Assembly: GCA_002839375.1 (NCBI GenBank)
Contig: PGXY01000011.1
Span: forward strand, 248,001 to 312,000
Origin: Spirochaetae bacterium HGW-Spirochaetae-1
GTDB taxonomy: Bacteria; Spirochaetota; UBA4802; UBA5550
Length of the DNA stretch: 64,000 nt
Direction of reading: 5' to 3'
Position numbers and translations under genes: made by a program. The notes beneath the pieces are model-generated. The model ran no database searches and was not told the DNA's origin. It worked only from the letters and a program-made list of their open reading frames with translations. Numbering within the stretch: the first letter of the stretch is position 1; the number at the start of each line of letters is the position of its first letter. Below are positions 52,242 through 61,478 of this stretch, piece by piece.

Positions 52242-55028
52242 ATGAAATTGTATAACAGCATATTTAGTTTTTTTGCCCGGCAGGTATCGTACGGATTTAC
52301 CATCTATCTGATCTGCTTTCTTGCCTCCCTGGTGGCTCTTGTCTATGGAGTCATTTTTGTCAATTTTTCCATGGGCCTCTCGGCGCAAAGCGAGCAGGAT
52401 CTGAAGGTGATGATCCTGGTGGCCCGCACCATCGCGGTGCTGGGCTTTGTTCATGCCACGGCCCTGGGTATGCTGGAGCGGGTAGGTCTGCCGGCCCTGT
52501 TTAAACCGGCCCGCCACATAAACGCCTATTTCAGAAAGGTCGGGGAACGGGAAAAAATCAGCAATGAGGAGCTGCTTGCCGCCCTGCGATACCTGATAAA
52601 ATTTCCCGATTACAATATGTTCCTGACCATATTTTTCTCAGTCATCATCGTGATTATCGTTTTCACCTCGACCGTTATATATAAGTATTCCATGTTTCAG
52701 CTGCAAACCGTGGTTGCCGGAGGAATTATATCCATATACCTTTACGGAGTGCTTGCCTATACGGTCACGGATTTGACGGTGTACCGGTTCCGGAAAGCGA
52801 CGTTCGGCGCCGTTATCGAGCGGGGGCTGCAGATTCCCGAAACGTACGGGCTCAGCATCCCCAGGAAAATACTCCTGATACTGGGATACCTGATGCTCGC
52901 TGTTTTCAGCCTGATATATCTTATCCTCTATACCGATATCTCGCTGAATTATCTTGTTGTATATTTTACCATTTCAGCGCTCCTCATCATTGGCCTGGTC
53001 ATGGTTTATACCTATCCCATAATAAATGTATTTTACAGCGTACTGGCCGCCACGGACAGGCTTTCGCACGGAGAAGAGAGCCTCCTCGTCCTGGGGAATA
53101 ATGAAAAAGAGGTTATCAATTTTGCCGCCCTGTTCAACCGGTCCATAAAGGAGTTCGTATATCTCCGGAAAAATCTCGAAGTCAAGGTAAAGGAAAGGAC
53201 GGAGCTTCTGGAGAAGAAGAACAGGGAACTGCTGGAAAACGAAGAAAAATTCAAAACACTCACCGATTCGGCCCAGGATGCCATCATCATGATGGACAAT
53301 GACGGCAACGTATCGTACTGGAACAATGCCGCGGAAACCATATTCGGCTACCGGCGCTTTGAGATAATGGGAAAACCCCTTCATGAGATACTGGCGCCGC
53401 GGCATTACTTCGAGCTTTTTTCGAAAAAATTCCCCGATTTCAAAAGACTCGGCAAGGGACTGCTTCTGGGGAAGACCGTTCAGCTTGCGGCAGTGCGGAA
53501 AAGCGGCGAGGAGTTCCCCGTGGAGATATCGCTCTCGGCGTTCAGGCTGGAGCATAAATGGAATGCCGTGGCCATCCTGCGCGACAGCACGGAGCGGAGG
53601 AAAACCGAAAAAGATCTCTACGAGGCGAAGATGGCTGCGGAAGCCGCCAGCAAGGCCAAGAGCGAATTTCTGGCCAACATGAGCCACGAGATCCGGACGC
53701 CCATGAACGGCATTCTCGGGTTTTCCGAGCTCATCAAGCATGAGGCAGGTGATCCGGCCATACGGGAAAAGGCCGAGATCATCTACCGCAGCGGGAGCGG
53801 GCTCCTGGAGCTGATTAATGATATTCTCGATCTTTCCAAAATAGAGGCGGGCCGCATGGAGGTTAACTATGATACCTTCGATTTTTATGACCTGCTGCGG
53901 CAGACGCACATGCTTCATTCCATCGTGGCGGAAAAAAAAGGCCTGGGATTCAAACTTGCAATAGATGAAAATATATCACGGTATATCATTTCCGATCAGA
54001 AAAAACTTCAGCAGATACTCACCAACCTGCTGAACAATGCCATTAAATTCACTATTGAAGGTTCCGTGCTGCTCAGTGCCGAGCTGCTTTCGGGCAGTGA
54101 TGACGAACATATCATAAAAGTTTCCGTTGCCGATACGGGTATCGGGATTCCCGAGGAGTCGAGAGAACTCATATTCAAGTCCTTTGAGCAATCCGATTCG
54201 TCCACGACAAAGAATTTTGGCGGAACGGGCCTCGGGCTGGCCATAGCGAAAAGCTTTGTCGAAATCCTTGGCGGGAAAATCTGGGTTGATTCCGAAATGG
54301 GATCAGGCTCGGTTTTCTCCTTTGTCTTCAAGGCCCATACCGGTGCCGATGAGGAAAAAAATCTTTTCCCCGAGAACCAGGCCGTTGTTCCCGATATGCA
54401 GAACCTGAGCGTCCTGGTCGTTGATGATAACGAATACAACCGGATGCTTATGAAGTATCTTCTTCAGAAAAAAGTTAAAGTCATTCATGCCCTCGATGAC
54501 GGTGATCAGGTTATGAGTTTTGTCCGGGATAATCCCGTGGACCTAATCTTTCTTGATATAAAAATGAAGAACATGGACGGGGTAACGACCTTTAAACTCC
54601 TGCGGGAAAACCCGGAATACAACAATATAAGGATTGTGGCATTTACGGCGAGCGTGATCGGTGGGAAGCACGAGGAGATGATGAGTATGGGATTCGACGG
54701 GTATCTCGAAAAGCCCATATCGAAGAATTCCTTTATGCAGCTCATGAATAAGATGTATCCCTCGGGAGAGGCGGTTATCGATTTTGATGATACCGGTGAA
54801 AGTAAAAGCAAAACGGCTCCTGCTGTTATAGATCTGGCTGAATCCATGGAACATCTGCGTTCGGCCAGCCTGGACAGGAGCGGTGACCGGAAAAAAGCCA
54901 TCGATATTCTTTACGGTCTCATTGAGTCTTTTCCGGAACACGCCGAGCCTCTGTCTCTCATTCTTGAGACTATCAATAATTTTGATTACGAAAGGGCCCG
55001 CAAACTCATTGACGGCTTTCCCGTATAA
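52242..55028 (+). CDS. Hybrid sensor histidine kinase (7-8 TM, PAS, HisKA, HATPase, receiver)
   Basis: A 928-residue membrane kinase. About six to eight hydrophobic helices occupy residues ~12-275, followed by a coiled linker, one PAS domain (~335-455), the HisKA domain with His482 in NMSHEIRTPMNG, and the ATPase domain (N box ILTNLLNNAIKF, G1 VADTGIGIP, G2 GGTGLGLAI). A receiver domain (~725-845) follows, with SVLVVDDNEYN, the Asp of LIFLDIKMKNMDG and the Lys of YLEKPIS. The final ~70 residues are helical and lack an evident Hpt histidine. It is co-transcribed with the HD-GYP regulator, suggesting a pathway from a membrane signal to c-di-GMP breakdown. Confidence 0.94.
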   Translation: MKLYNSIFSFFARQVSYGFTIYLICFLASLVALVYGVIFVNFSMGLSAQSEQDLKVMILVARTIAVLGFVHATALGMLERVGLPALFKPARHINAYFRKVGEREKISNEELLAALRYLIKFPDYNMFLTIFFSVIIVIIVFTSTVIYKYSMFQLQTVVAGGIISIYLYGVLAYTVTDLTVYRFRKATFGAVIERGLQIPETYGLSIPRKILLILGYLMLAVFSLIYLILYTDISLNYLVVYFTISALLIIGLVMVYTYPIINVFYSVLAATDRLSHGEESLLVLGNNEKEVINFAALFNRSIKEFVYLRKNLEVKVKERTELLEKKNRELLENEEKFKTLTDSAQDAIIMMDNDGNVSYWNNAAETIFGYRRFEIMGKPLHEILAPRHYFELFSKKFPDFKRLGKGLLLGKTVQLAAVRKSGEEFPVEISLSAFRLEHKWNAVAILRDSTERRKTEKDLYEAKMAAEAASKAKSEFLANMSHEIRTPMNGILGFSELIKHEAGDPAIREKAEIIYRSGSGLLELINDILDLSKIEAGRMEVNYDTFDFYDLLRQTHMLHSIVAEKKGLGFKLAIDENISRYIISDQKKLQQILTNLLNNAIKFTIEGSVLLSAELLSGSDDEHIIKVSVADTGIGIPEESRELIFKSFEQSDSSTTKNFGGTGLGLAIAKSFVEILGGKIWVDSEMGSGSVFSFVFKAHTGADEEKNLFPENQAVVPDMQNLSVLVVDDNEYNRMLMKYLLQKKVKVIHALDDGDQVMSFVRDNPVDLIFLDIKMKNMDGVTTFKLLRENPEYNNIRIVAFTASVIGGKHEEMMSMGFDGYLEKPISKNSFMQLMNKMYPSGEAVIDFDDTGESKSKTAPAVIDLAESMEHLRSASLDRSGDRKKAIDILYGLIESFPEHAEPLSLILETINNFDYERARKLIDGFPV

Positions 55029-55115
55029 TAGCAAAGATGTGATAAAAAATACTTTACAAAAATGGGCCTGTTTCAATAGTAATATATAACAGTAACCGGT
55101 ATTGCATGCGTTTTT

Positions 55116-55132
55116 CCCCGCCGCGGGCGGGG
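55116..55132 (+). terminator. Possible terminator hairpin after the hybrid kinase
   Basis: CCCCGCC-GCG-GGCGGGG, a perfect 7-bp stem with a triloop, followed only by ATATTTATA. It could end the kinase transcript or pause before the tRNA genes. Confidence 0.4.
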
Positions 55133-55173
55133 ATATTTATACAGAGGCGCGTGTATCCTGCCGGCACTAAAAA

Positions 55174-55260
55174 GGAGAGATGCCCGAGCTGGCCGAAGGG
55201 GACGGTTTCGAAAACCGTTGTGGGTTATGCTCACCGGGGGTTCGAATCCCTCTCTCTCCG
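55174..55260 (+). tRNA. tRNA-Ser (anticodon CGA)
   Basis: An 87-base class II tRNA. Acceptor GGAGAGA pairs with TCTCTCC; the anticodon loop is TTCGAAA, giving CGA for codon UCG; a long variable arm follows. The discriminator base is G and CCA is not encoded. Confidence 0.95.
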
Positions 55261-55339
55261 AATTGAGTAATGAGTGAGCAGTGAAGGATGATGGGTTTTT
55301 ATTGCTGATCACTTTTCACTCTTCACCCGTCACTAAAAA

Positions 55340-55424
55340 GGAGAGGTGTCCGAGAGGCCGAAGGAGCACGGTTGGAAACCGTGTGTAGCGCAAGTTACCG
55401 GGGGTTCGAATCCCCCCTTCTCCG
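55340..55424 (+). tRNA. tRNA-Ser (anticodon GGA)
   Basis: An 85-base class II tRNA. Acceptor GGAGAGG pairs with CTTCTCC (one G-U); the anticodon loop is TTGGAAA, giving GGA for UCC/UCU; a variable arm is present. The discriminator base is G, no CCA. Separated from the tRNA-Ser(CGA) gene by 79 bases containing an imperfect inverted repeat, and upstream of dnaX. Confidence 0.95.
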
Positions 55425-55577
55425 AATCCATAACACAGGCATGAAAATGCCGGTTTCCGCATATTGATAAGGTTTTAATGATAATCGGGGCATGCTGATA
55501 TTTTTTTACTCATAACTCACTCCGGCGGACGCCGGCTCCATCAATAACACCAGGCTATTCAGGTTTGATAAGAGGTT

Positions 55578-57308
55578 ATGGCATATCAAGTAATTGCCAG
55601 AAAATGGCGACCCCAAAAGTTCGATGATGTCGTTTTCCAGGATCATATCTCCAAGACCCTGCAAAACAGCATCCGCAATGGCCGGATTTCACACGCATAT
55701 CTTTTTTCCGGCCCCCGCGGCGTGGGAAAGACTACCATGGCTAGAATCCTGGCCAAGGCACTGGACTGCGTCAACGGTCCCACCGATACCCCTTGCGGTG
55801 TCTGTGAAAACTGTATTGAAATCAAAAACGGGACCTCCTTTGATGTCATAGAAATAGACGGTGCCTCCAATAACGGTGTGGAGGATGTGCGTCAGCTGCG
55901 GGAAAATGTGAATTTTGCCCCGGTAAAAGGCAAATACAAGGTCTATATAATAGATGAAGTGCATATGGTCACCACGCAGGCCTTCAATGCCCTGCTAAAG
56001 ACCCTGGAAGAGCCGCCGCCCCACGTAGTTTTTATTTTCGCCACCACGGAGTATCATAAAATACCGGAAACTATCCTGTCACGCTGCCAGAAATTTTTCT
56101 TCAAAAAAATACCGGCTGAACCCATTGTGGAGCACCTCAAGCACATAGCGAAGCAGGAGGGCTACACCATATCGGACAATGCCCTGTACCCTATCGCCCG
56201 CGCAGCCGACGGCGCCATGCGCGACGCCCAGTCCCTGCTTGACCAGGTCATTTCATTTTCCCAGCAGAGCGGGGGCGCCATCGATATCTGCGAAGAGGAC
56301 GCACTGACCGTACTTGGTATAGTGACCATAGATAGTTTTACGGCCCAGCTGAAAAATATCGCCGGAGACAATGCCCTGGCCATCATGCAGGAAGTGGAGC
56401 GCGTGGTTACCATGGGCGTCGACATACCGAGATATGTGGCGGGATTCATTGATGTCCTGCGGTCACTGCGTCTGGTGAAAAACGGCGTTTCCATGCAGGG
56501 GCTTCTGGGTCTGTCCGATGAGGAAGCGGCCCTGATAAAATCCCTGTCGGGACTTTTTCATGATGAAGAGATGAGCCAGATATTCCGCATCGCCGTGGAG
56601 CTCCAGTCGGACCTCAAATATGCTAATAACGAACGGGTCAACCTGGAAATGGCCCTTCTGGATATGCTTGCCGTGAAGAGAAACCCATCTCTTGCGGAAC
56701 TGCTGAGGAAGATGCAGGATGTTAAAGCGGCAGACTCCGTCGGTGCCGCATCTGCTTCTCCGCGTGCGGCGGCGTCGGCCCGTCCTGAAAAAAAAACCAA
56801 GCCGGCCCCTGAAAATAAAGACATTGCGGAAGAATCCGATGTCCGTGATGCCTGGAGCGACTTTATGAAGGGGATCATAGGCGAAAAGCAGTTTTTGCAT
56901 GATATTCTCAAGCCGGCATCGATACATCTTGAGGGAAGAACACTGCATATTATTTATCCTGCGAACGAGGATAATTCTTATTATACACGTATTCTTGATA
57001 CGGAAAAAAGGAATGTCGTAAAAGAGGGCATGTCCCGGAGACTCGGCGTTGACCTGAATATCAGTGTCGGTGTTGCCGTTTCCGGCACTGCAGACCCGAA
57101 GCCCGGCGCCGCAAAGGCTGCGGAAAACAATAATGGCGGTACGGGAACCGGGCAGGGCAGGGAAGGTATATCGGAGCCGGCATCCCCCATTCCCGACGCG
57201 GTAATGATGAAAAATCCCGAAGTTGAAGGTGTGGAAGGGAATAATCCTACCATTGAGAAGATAAAAGACCTGTTCCATGGTCAGATAATAGAAAAAAAAG
57301 GAGAATGA
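55578..57308 (+). CDS. dnaX: DNA polymerase III subunit gamma/tau
   Basis: Clamp-loader ATPase of the replicative polymerase. Walker A is GPRGVGKTTMARIL, the zinc-binding cysteines are in DTPCGVCENC, Walker B is KVYIIDEVHMVT, and the sensor region includes FATTEYHKIPETILSRCQKF. Residues after ~370 form the variable tau-type extension with an Ala/Pro/Lys-rich linker (~385-415). It begins the classic dnaX-ybaB-recR cluster; the ybaB start lies 2 bases past its stop. A run of eight adenines lies at 56785-56792, a place where slippage to a shorter gamma form could be looked for. Confidence 0.96.
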   Translation: MAYQVIARKWRPQKFDDVVFQDHISKTLQNSIRNGRISHAYLFSGPRGVGKTTMARILAKALDCVNGPTDTPCGVCENCIEIKNGTSFDVIEIDGASNNGVEDVRQLRENVNFAPVKGKYKVYIIDEVHMVTTQAFNALLKTLEEPPPHVVFIFATTEYHKIPETILSRCQKFFFKKIPAEPIVEHLKHIAKQEGYTISDNALYPIARAADGAMRDAQSLLDQVISFSQQSGGAIDICEEDALTVLGIVTIDSFTAQLKNIAGDNALAIMQEVERVVTMGVDIPRYVAGFIDVLRSLRLVKNGVSMQGLLGLSDEEAALIKSLSGLFHDEEMSQIFRIAVELQSDLKYANNERVNLEMALLDMLAVKRNPSLAELLRKMQDVKAADSVGAASASPRAAASARPEKKTKPAPENKDIAEESDVRDAWSDFMKGIIGEKQFLHDILKPASIHLEGRTLHIIYPANEDNSYYTRILDTEKRNVVKEGMSRRLGVDLNISVGVAVSGTADPKPGAAKAAENNNGGTGTGQGREGISEPASPIPDAVMMKNPEVEGVEGNNPTIEKIKDLFHGQIIEKKGE

Positions 57309-57310
57309 GT

Positions 57311-57622
57311 ATGCTGAAAGGTCTTGGAGATATGGGAAACCTGATGAAACTGCAGAGAGAAATGAAAAATATTCAGAAAAAACTGCAAAAGACCCGGATG
57401 GAGGGAAAGTCCAGCGATGGTTCCGTCAAAGCCAGCGTGAACGGTGAATTCAGCCTGCTCGATATCACCATCGATCCGGCAATGGTTTCCCAGGGAGATG
57501 CAAAAAAAATAGAGAAGATGGTGGTCTCCGCCGTCAATAATGCCGTTGAAAACATGAAAAAGGAATCGGCTGCTGAAATGGCCAAACTTACGGGCGGCCT
57601 TAATATTCCGGGACTGGGCTGA
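57311..57622 (+). CDS. ybaB: YbaB/EbfC family nucleoid-associated protein
   Basis: A 103-residue DNA-binding protein of the YbaB/EbfC family, which forms dimers that coat DNA. Recognised from MLKGLGDMGNLMKLQREMKN, the coiled region IQKKLQKTRMEGKSSDG, and VKASVNGEFSLLDITIDPAM. ATG 57311 lies 7 bases after GGAG; the alternative ATG 57305 overlaps the dnaX stop but sits too close to that site. Its place between dnaX and recR is conserved in many bacteria. Confidence 0.93.
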   Translation: MLKGLGDMGNLMKLQREMKNIQKKLQKTRMEGKSSDGSVKASVNGEFSLLDITIDPAMVSQGDAKKIEKMVVSAVNNAVENMKKESAAEMAKLTGGLNIPGLG

Positions 57623-57627
57623 CCGGA

Positions 57628-58227
57628 ATGGATCACCCCTCACGGTATCTTGAGTCCCTTACGAGGGAATTTTCCAGGCTGCCGGGAATCGGCGTAAAAA
57701 GCGCATCGCGCCTGGCCTTTCACATTCTCAAGATGAGCCATGATGATGTCAGTAATCTTGTCAGGGCAATGCTCGAGGTAAAGGAGCATATCACGGCGTG
57801 CAGGATATGCGGGGGGATTGCCGACAGTGATGTCTGTTCCATCTGCTCCGACCGGGACCGCGACTCGCATACAATCTGTATCGTGGAGAATGCCAGGGAT
57901 GTGCTTACGATCGAAGGGACCAATGAATTCCACGGCCTTTACCATGTTCTCATGGGCGTCATTTCACCGCTGGACGGCATCGGGCCCGATGAACTCAATA
58001 TATCCTCGCTGCTGGACCGATACTCAGCGAAGCCGGTACAGGAGATGATTCTGGCCCTGAATCCCACCGTGGAGGGGGATGCTACGGCCCTGTACCTGGC
58101 CGGGATTCTCATGCCCCTGGGTGTCCGGGTTACCAGGATAGCCCACGGTCTGCCCGTGGGTTCGGATCTTGAGTTCGCTGATAGCGCCACCATCGTCAAG
58201 TCCTTCCGGGGACGCGTGGCCATGTAA
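57628..58227 (+). CDS. recR: Recombination protein RecR
   Basis: RecR of the RecFOR pathway, which loads RecA at gaps. Helix-hairpin-helix FSRLPGIGVKSASRLAFH is at the N-terminus, then the zinc finger CRICGGIADSDVCSICS, the Toprim domain (ICIVENARDVL, Glu and later Asp), and the Walker-B-like NPTVEGDATALYLAG end. The 199-residue length is standard. It begins 5 bases after ybaB and is convergent with der, only 8 bases apart. Confidence 0.96.
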   Translation: MDHPSRYLESLTREFSRLPGIGVKSASRLAFHILKMSHDDVSNLVRAMLEVKEHITACRICGGIADSDVCSICSDRDRDSHTICIVENARDVLTIEGTNEFHGLYHVLMGVISPLDGIGPDELNISSLLDRYSAKPVQEMILALNPTVEGDATALYLAGILMPLGVRVTRIAHGLPVGSDLEFADSATIVKSFRGRVAM

Positions 58228-58235
58228 TGAGGGTT

Positions 58236-59564
58236 TTATTTTTTTGTTTTCTGCCTTTTTTTCCCTTCAATATGAATGATGACGGGAATTCCTTCCATGT
58301 CGAACTCTTTCTGCAGTGATTTTTCGAAATAACGCACTACATCCTTCCTGAAAAGAGCGGCATTGTTCACAAAAAACTTGAATTGAGGCGGTATGGTATG
58401 TATCTGGGCCGCATAATATATCCTGATCTTGTGTCCCAGTTGCGGTAACCTGCCTGCACTCTGGAGTCGGGCAATTACCTTGTTCAGCGTAGGTGTGTCT
58501 ATCCGCTTTCCGGCCTTTTCTTTCAGCTGTATGGCCGTCTGTAGAATTTTGTTTATGCGTACCTTGTTTTTCGCGGAGATGGAAATGATGGGGAAATCAT
58601 CGGCACGGTAGAATTTAAAAATCAGTTTATCCTTGAATGCGTCGAAGGTTTTATCATCTTTTGGTATGGTGTCCCATTTATTTACGGCAAAAATAACGGG
58701 TTTTCCCACATTCTGGATCTCGTCGAAGATTTTTTTATCGGTTTCCGAGAGCCCGATCTCGGCGTCCATGACATGGATGACGATATCGCTCCCTTTTATT
58801 GAGTCAATAGTCCTGGTGAATGAATAATATTCAATGTTTTCAGTCATTTTGCTTTTTTTTCTGATGCCGGCCGTATCGACCACCTTTACCAGCTTCTCAT
58901 GAAAAGTGAAATAATCATCCACGGAATCGCGTGTAGTGCCGGGAATTTCGGAAACAACGGACCTTTCGTAGCCCATAAAGGCATTGAGAAGGGTGGATTT
59001 GCCCGAATTAGGGCGTCCCACGATGGAAATGGTGATGTCGGGTTCCCTTACAGCGGTTTTTTTCATGGGAAGCAGTTCCGTTACTCTGTCCAGCAGCAGG
59101 GGGAGATTGTAACGCTGAAGCGCCGAGATGGGAATTATTTCCTTGAAACCCAGCTCGTAGAAGTTCGCTACATTGGCCATCTTCTCGTTGTTATCCATTT
59201 TATTGACGGCCACAATTGAGGGGATGGACATTTTGCGCACCAGCTTGGCCAGGTCCCAGTCGAAGGAGTCCGGTGCCGGGTCTTCCAGGAGCAGTATGAT
59301 GGCCGACGACCGTTCCAGGTGCCTGCGCGCGTTATCCAGGATGGGCGCCGACAGTTCCGACAGGTCCGGAAGGTCGAGGCCGGGAGTGTCGGAGAGTATG
59401 AAGGAACAATCATTGTAGTGGACATTGTAGTACAGCACATCGCGGGTGAGTCCCGCATGGGCGTCGACGATGGCCTTCTTCTCCTTGATGAGAGCATTGA
59501 AGAGAGTGGACTTGCCCACGTTTCTTCTTCCGACGATTGTGACAATAGGTAATTTGCCGCTCAT
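58236..59564 (-). CDS. der: Ribosome-assembly GTPase Der (EngA)
   Basis: Tandem-GTPase needed for 50S ribosome assembly. The first G domain has GRRNVGKSTLFN, SDTPGLDLPD and VNKMD; the second has GRPNSGKSTLLN, VDTAGIRKKSK and VNKWD. A C-terminal KH-like domain and a basic tail (KKRQKTKK) complete 442 residues. Each motif is intact. Transcribed alone from the AT-rich region shared with the histone-like gene. Confidence 0.97.
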   Translation of the reverse strand: MSGKLPIVTIVGRRNVGKSTLFNALIKEKKAIVDAHAGLTRDVLYYNVHYNDCSFILSDTPGLDLPDLSELSAPILDNARRHLERSSAIILLLEDPAPDSFDWDLAKLVRKMSIPSIVAVNKMDNNEKMANVANFYELGFKEIIPISALQRYNLPLLLDRVTELLPMKKTAVREPDITISIVGRPNSGKSTLLNAFMGYERSVVSEIPGTTRDSVDDYFTFHEKLVKVVDTAGIRKKSKMTENIEYYSFTRTIDSIKGSDIVIHVMDAEIGLSETDKKIFDEIQNVGKPVIFAVNKWDTIPKDDKTFDAFKDKLIFKFYRADDFPIISISAKNKVRINKILQTAIQLKEKAGKRIDTPTLNKVIARLQSAGRLPQLGHKIRIYYAAQIHTIPPQFKFFVNNAALFRKDVVRYFEKSLQKEFDMEGIPVIIHIEGKKRQKTKK

Positions 59565-59822
59565 AGTAATACCATTTTAATTGTTTTAAAAAAAATATTA
59601 ATAAACTTTTAAGGACGCAATGACGAATAATAAACAAAGAGCTCTTAGGTGACAGTGGCGTGCCGGACATTATGCGCGCCGACAGTCGGTAGTGCTGTTG
59701 ATTATAGATTGCTCAATACCATAATCAACTATTCGATAATGGTTGCAGCGTCAAGTGATTAATTATAATTAACAGCATTACGTCAGTTATACGCAAAAAA
59801 ATTTTTTTTGCTTGCATTAAAA

Positions 59823-59842
59823 TTAATGATGAGTATCATTAA
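59823..59842. promoter_or_regulatory. Fur-box-like inverted repeat upstream of the H1-like gene
   Basis: TTAATGAT-GAGT-ATCATTAA, a perfect 8-bp inverted repeat resembling half of the AATGATnATCATT pattern of Fur-type sites. It overlaps a possible -10 (TATCAT, with TTGCAT 16 bases upstream). The operator could repress the histone-like gene. The 317-base region also has an A7T8 tract and no other gene. Confidence 0.45.
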
Positions 59843-59881
59843 CCAAGTAAAACTTAATTTAAAAATTGAGGTGTAATAAAC

Positions 59882-60097
59882 ATGGCAGGTAAATCAGTAA
59901 AACAGTTAAGCGACTCACTCAAGAGGAAGTCAGCGAAAGTGTCCAAGCTCCAGAAAGAGCTGAAGGCCGAAGAAGCCGCTGTCGGCAAACTGAAAAAAGA
60001 CATCGACGCTGCAAAGAAAAAAGAAGCTGCTAGCAAGCCCAAGCCCAAGCCCAAAGCTAAAGCCAAAGCTAAAGCCAAAGCTAAAGCAAAGAAGTAG
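59882..60097 (+). CDS. Histone H1-like lysine-rich protein
   Basis: A 71-residue very basic protein. Residues 1-48 form a heptad-like helix (VSKLQKELKAEEAAVGKLKK); residues 49-71 are a repeated KP/KA tail (KPKPKPKAKAKAKAKAKAK), as in bacterial histone H1-like DNA-binding proteins. The tail is coded by 6-bp repeats (AAAGCT/AAAGCC), which may expand or contract. GAGGTG lies 9 bases before the ATG. It probably binds DNA non-specifically through the tail and dimerises through the helix; RNA binding is an alternative. It is transcribed alone with its own promoter-like region and terminator. Confidence 0.8.
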   Translation: MAGKSVKQLSDSLKRKSAKVSKLQKELKAEEAAVGKLKKDIDAAKKKEAASKPKPKPKAKAKAKAKAKAKK

Positions 60098-60119
60098 GCA
60101 GTGTTTTATTTAACAGGTA

Positions 60120-60157
60120 AAAGAAAAAAAGAGGGATGAACCCCTCTTTTTTTCTTT
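60120..60157. terminator. Bidirectional-type terminator after the H1-like gene
   Basis: Perfect 16-bp stem AAAGAAAAAAAGAGGG / CCCTCTTTTTTTCTTT with a 6-base loop. The T-rich 3' arm serves plus-strand termination 22 bases after the stop codon. Confidence 0.8.
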
Positions 60158-60299
60158 TATCAATGCCCGCTGGACGGGTCTTCCCAATAATTTTATTGAA
60201 GTAATCGCGGGGAATGCACGATATTTTATTAAGATGTTTTAAGTGGAATCAATTGCATTTGTGTATTATAATTTATAAAACCCATGAGGTCGCGGTCTG

Positions 60300-61466
60300 G
60301 TGAAGGTAAATCAGAGAAAACAGCGTGATTTCGATACGATGGAGACAATCGAAGATGTTTTTGGCATCCTGAAGGAACAATTCAGGAACAGAAAGCTGTA
60401 TGTCCGCTATTCTGTGGAAAAAACGGAGATTGCCATCAACGAATTCCTGGATGATAACACGGTCATGGTCGTTACCGATCCTTCGTATAAAGCGGATAAG
60501 ATAATCAGCATCTACGGTCTTTCGGAAAAATACCTTGAAGTTGATTTCGAGATAGTGGAGGAGCGCGGCCCGGGCTATTTCCACTGCCGCATAATGAGTG
60601 CCCGGAGGGCCGTAAAGGGGCGGAAGGATCTGCGATTCAAGGTAAACGCCGATGAGGCCTATGCTACGAACTTCAAGATATCGAAGCATACTATCGATAT
60701 ATCGGGTTTTAATATCCCCACCAGCATAAAAGTGGTGCTGGACCAGTTCCATTCCAGCAATTCCGGCATGAGCGATATCGTTAAAGTGGATGTTTTTTCA
60801 ACGGGGGAAAGGGATTCGGTGCTGAAATATATGAAAAAGACGGGGAAAACCCTGTTTGTTCCCGATGCAGCAGACCCCAAGGCCTATGAGGCAATGAATG
60901 ATGATTTTATCGATGCCCGGGAGCTTTTCGGGGCTGAATTTAATCTCCTGGTGAAGCGAAATGTGGAAAAGGGCTATAAATCCATTATCACGGTTCCTGT
61001 ACTGTATATAACCGAGGTCTCCGATACGATACCATTCGCCTATATCCAGCTCATCTCCAAGACCGAATACTTTACCCTGGACAAGGTGCTGGATATAAAG
61101 GCCCAGTCCTTCAAGCTCGTGGACCGGATTCGCGATGCCAACACGCTGCTAATCCCGGTACACCAGGAGATAGTCGATATCAGCCGCGGCGGAGCGAAGC
61201 TCAGGATTACGAACGAGAATCTTGTGAAATCCATGCTCAAGTCAAAGGGGTTTATTTTTGATATCGTTTTCCGCCTCCAGGCTCCCATCACCATCTACGG
61301 GGATATTAAAGCCACGTACGGCGACGATAGCGGTGGCATATTCGTGGGTGTGGACTTTGAAGGCAACAGCTCCCGGAAGGACGAGATGAAGCGGTTTTAT
61401 TCCATACTGCATCCCATGGAAACGGACTACAAGGCCCGCCTGATCAAATCGCTGAAGAAAAAATAA
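60300..61466 (+). CDS. PilZ-like domain protein (DUF1577-like)
   Basis: A 388-residue soluble protein with no membrane helix. It resembles a leptospiral uncharacterised family (DUF1577-like) that carries a C-terminal PilZ-type domain. Near residue 295 the motif VDISRGGAKLRI matches the (D/N)xSxxG half of PilZ cyclic-di-GMP sites, and GGIFVGVDFEGN follows. The upstream RxxxR half may be SARRAVKGRKDLRFKV (~100-115), far from it in sequence. Start: GTG 60300 with GAGG 10 bases upstream; the next ATG is 60339. Likely a c-di-GMP receptor, consistent with EAL and HD-GYP genes elsewhere in the window, but binding is unproven. Confidence 0.65.
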   Translation: MKVNQRKQRDFDTMETIEDVFGILKEQFRNRKLYVRYSVEKTEIAINEFLDDNTVMVVTDPSYKADKIISIYGLSEKYLEVDFEIVEERGPGYFHCRIMSARRAVKGRKDLRFKVNADEAYATNFKISKHTIDISGFNIPTSIKVVLDQFHSSNSGMSDIVKVDVFSTGERDSVLKYMKKTGKTLFVPDAADPKAYEAMNDDFIDARELFGAEFNLLVKRNVEKGYKSIITVPVLYITEVSDTIPFAYIQLISKTEYFTLDKVLDIKAQSFKLVDRIRDANTLLIPVHQEIVDISRGGAKLRITNENLVKSMLKSKGFIFDIVFRLQAPITIYGDIKATYGDDSGGIFVGVDFEGNSSRKDEMKRFYSILHPMETDYKARLIKSLKKK

Positions 61467-61478
61467 CGGTTTGCGCTT

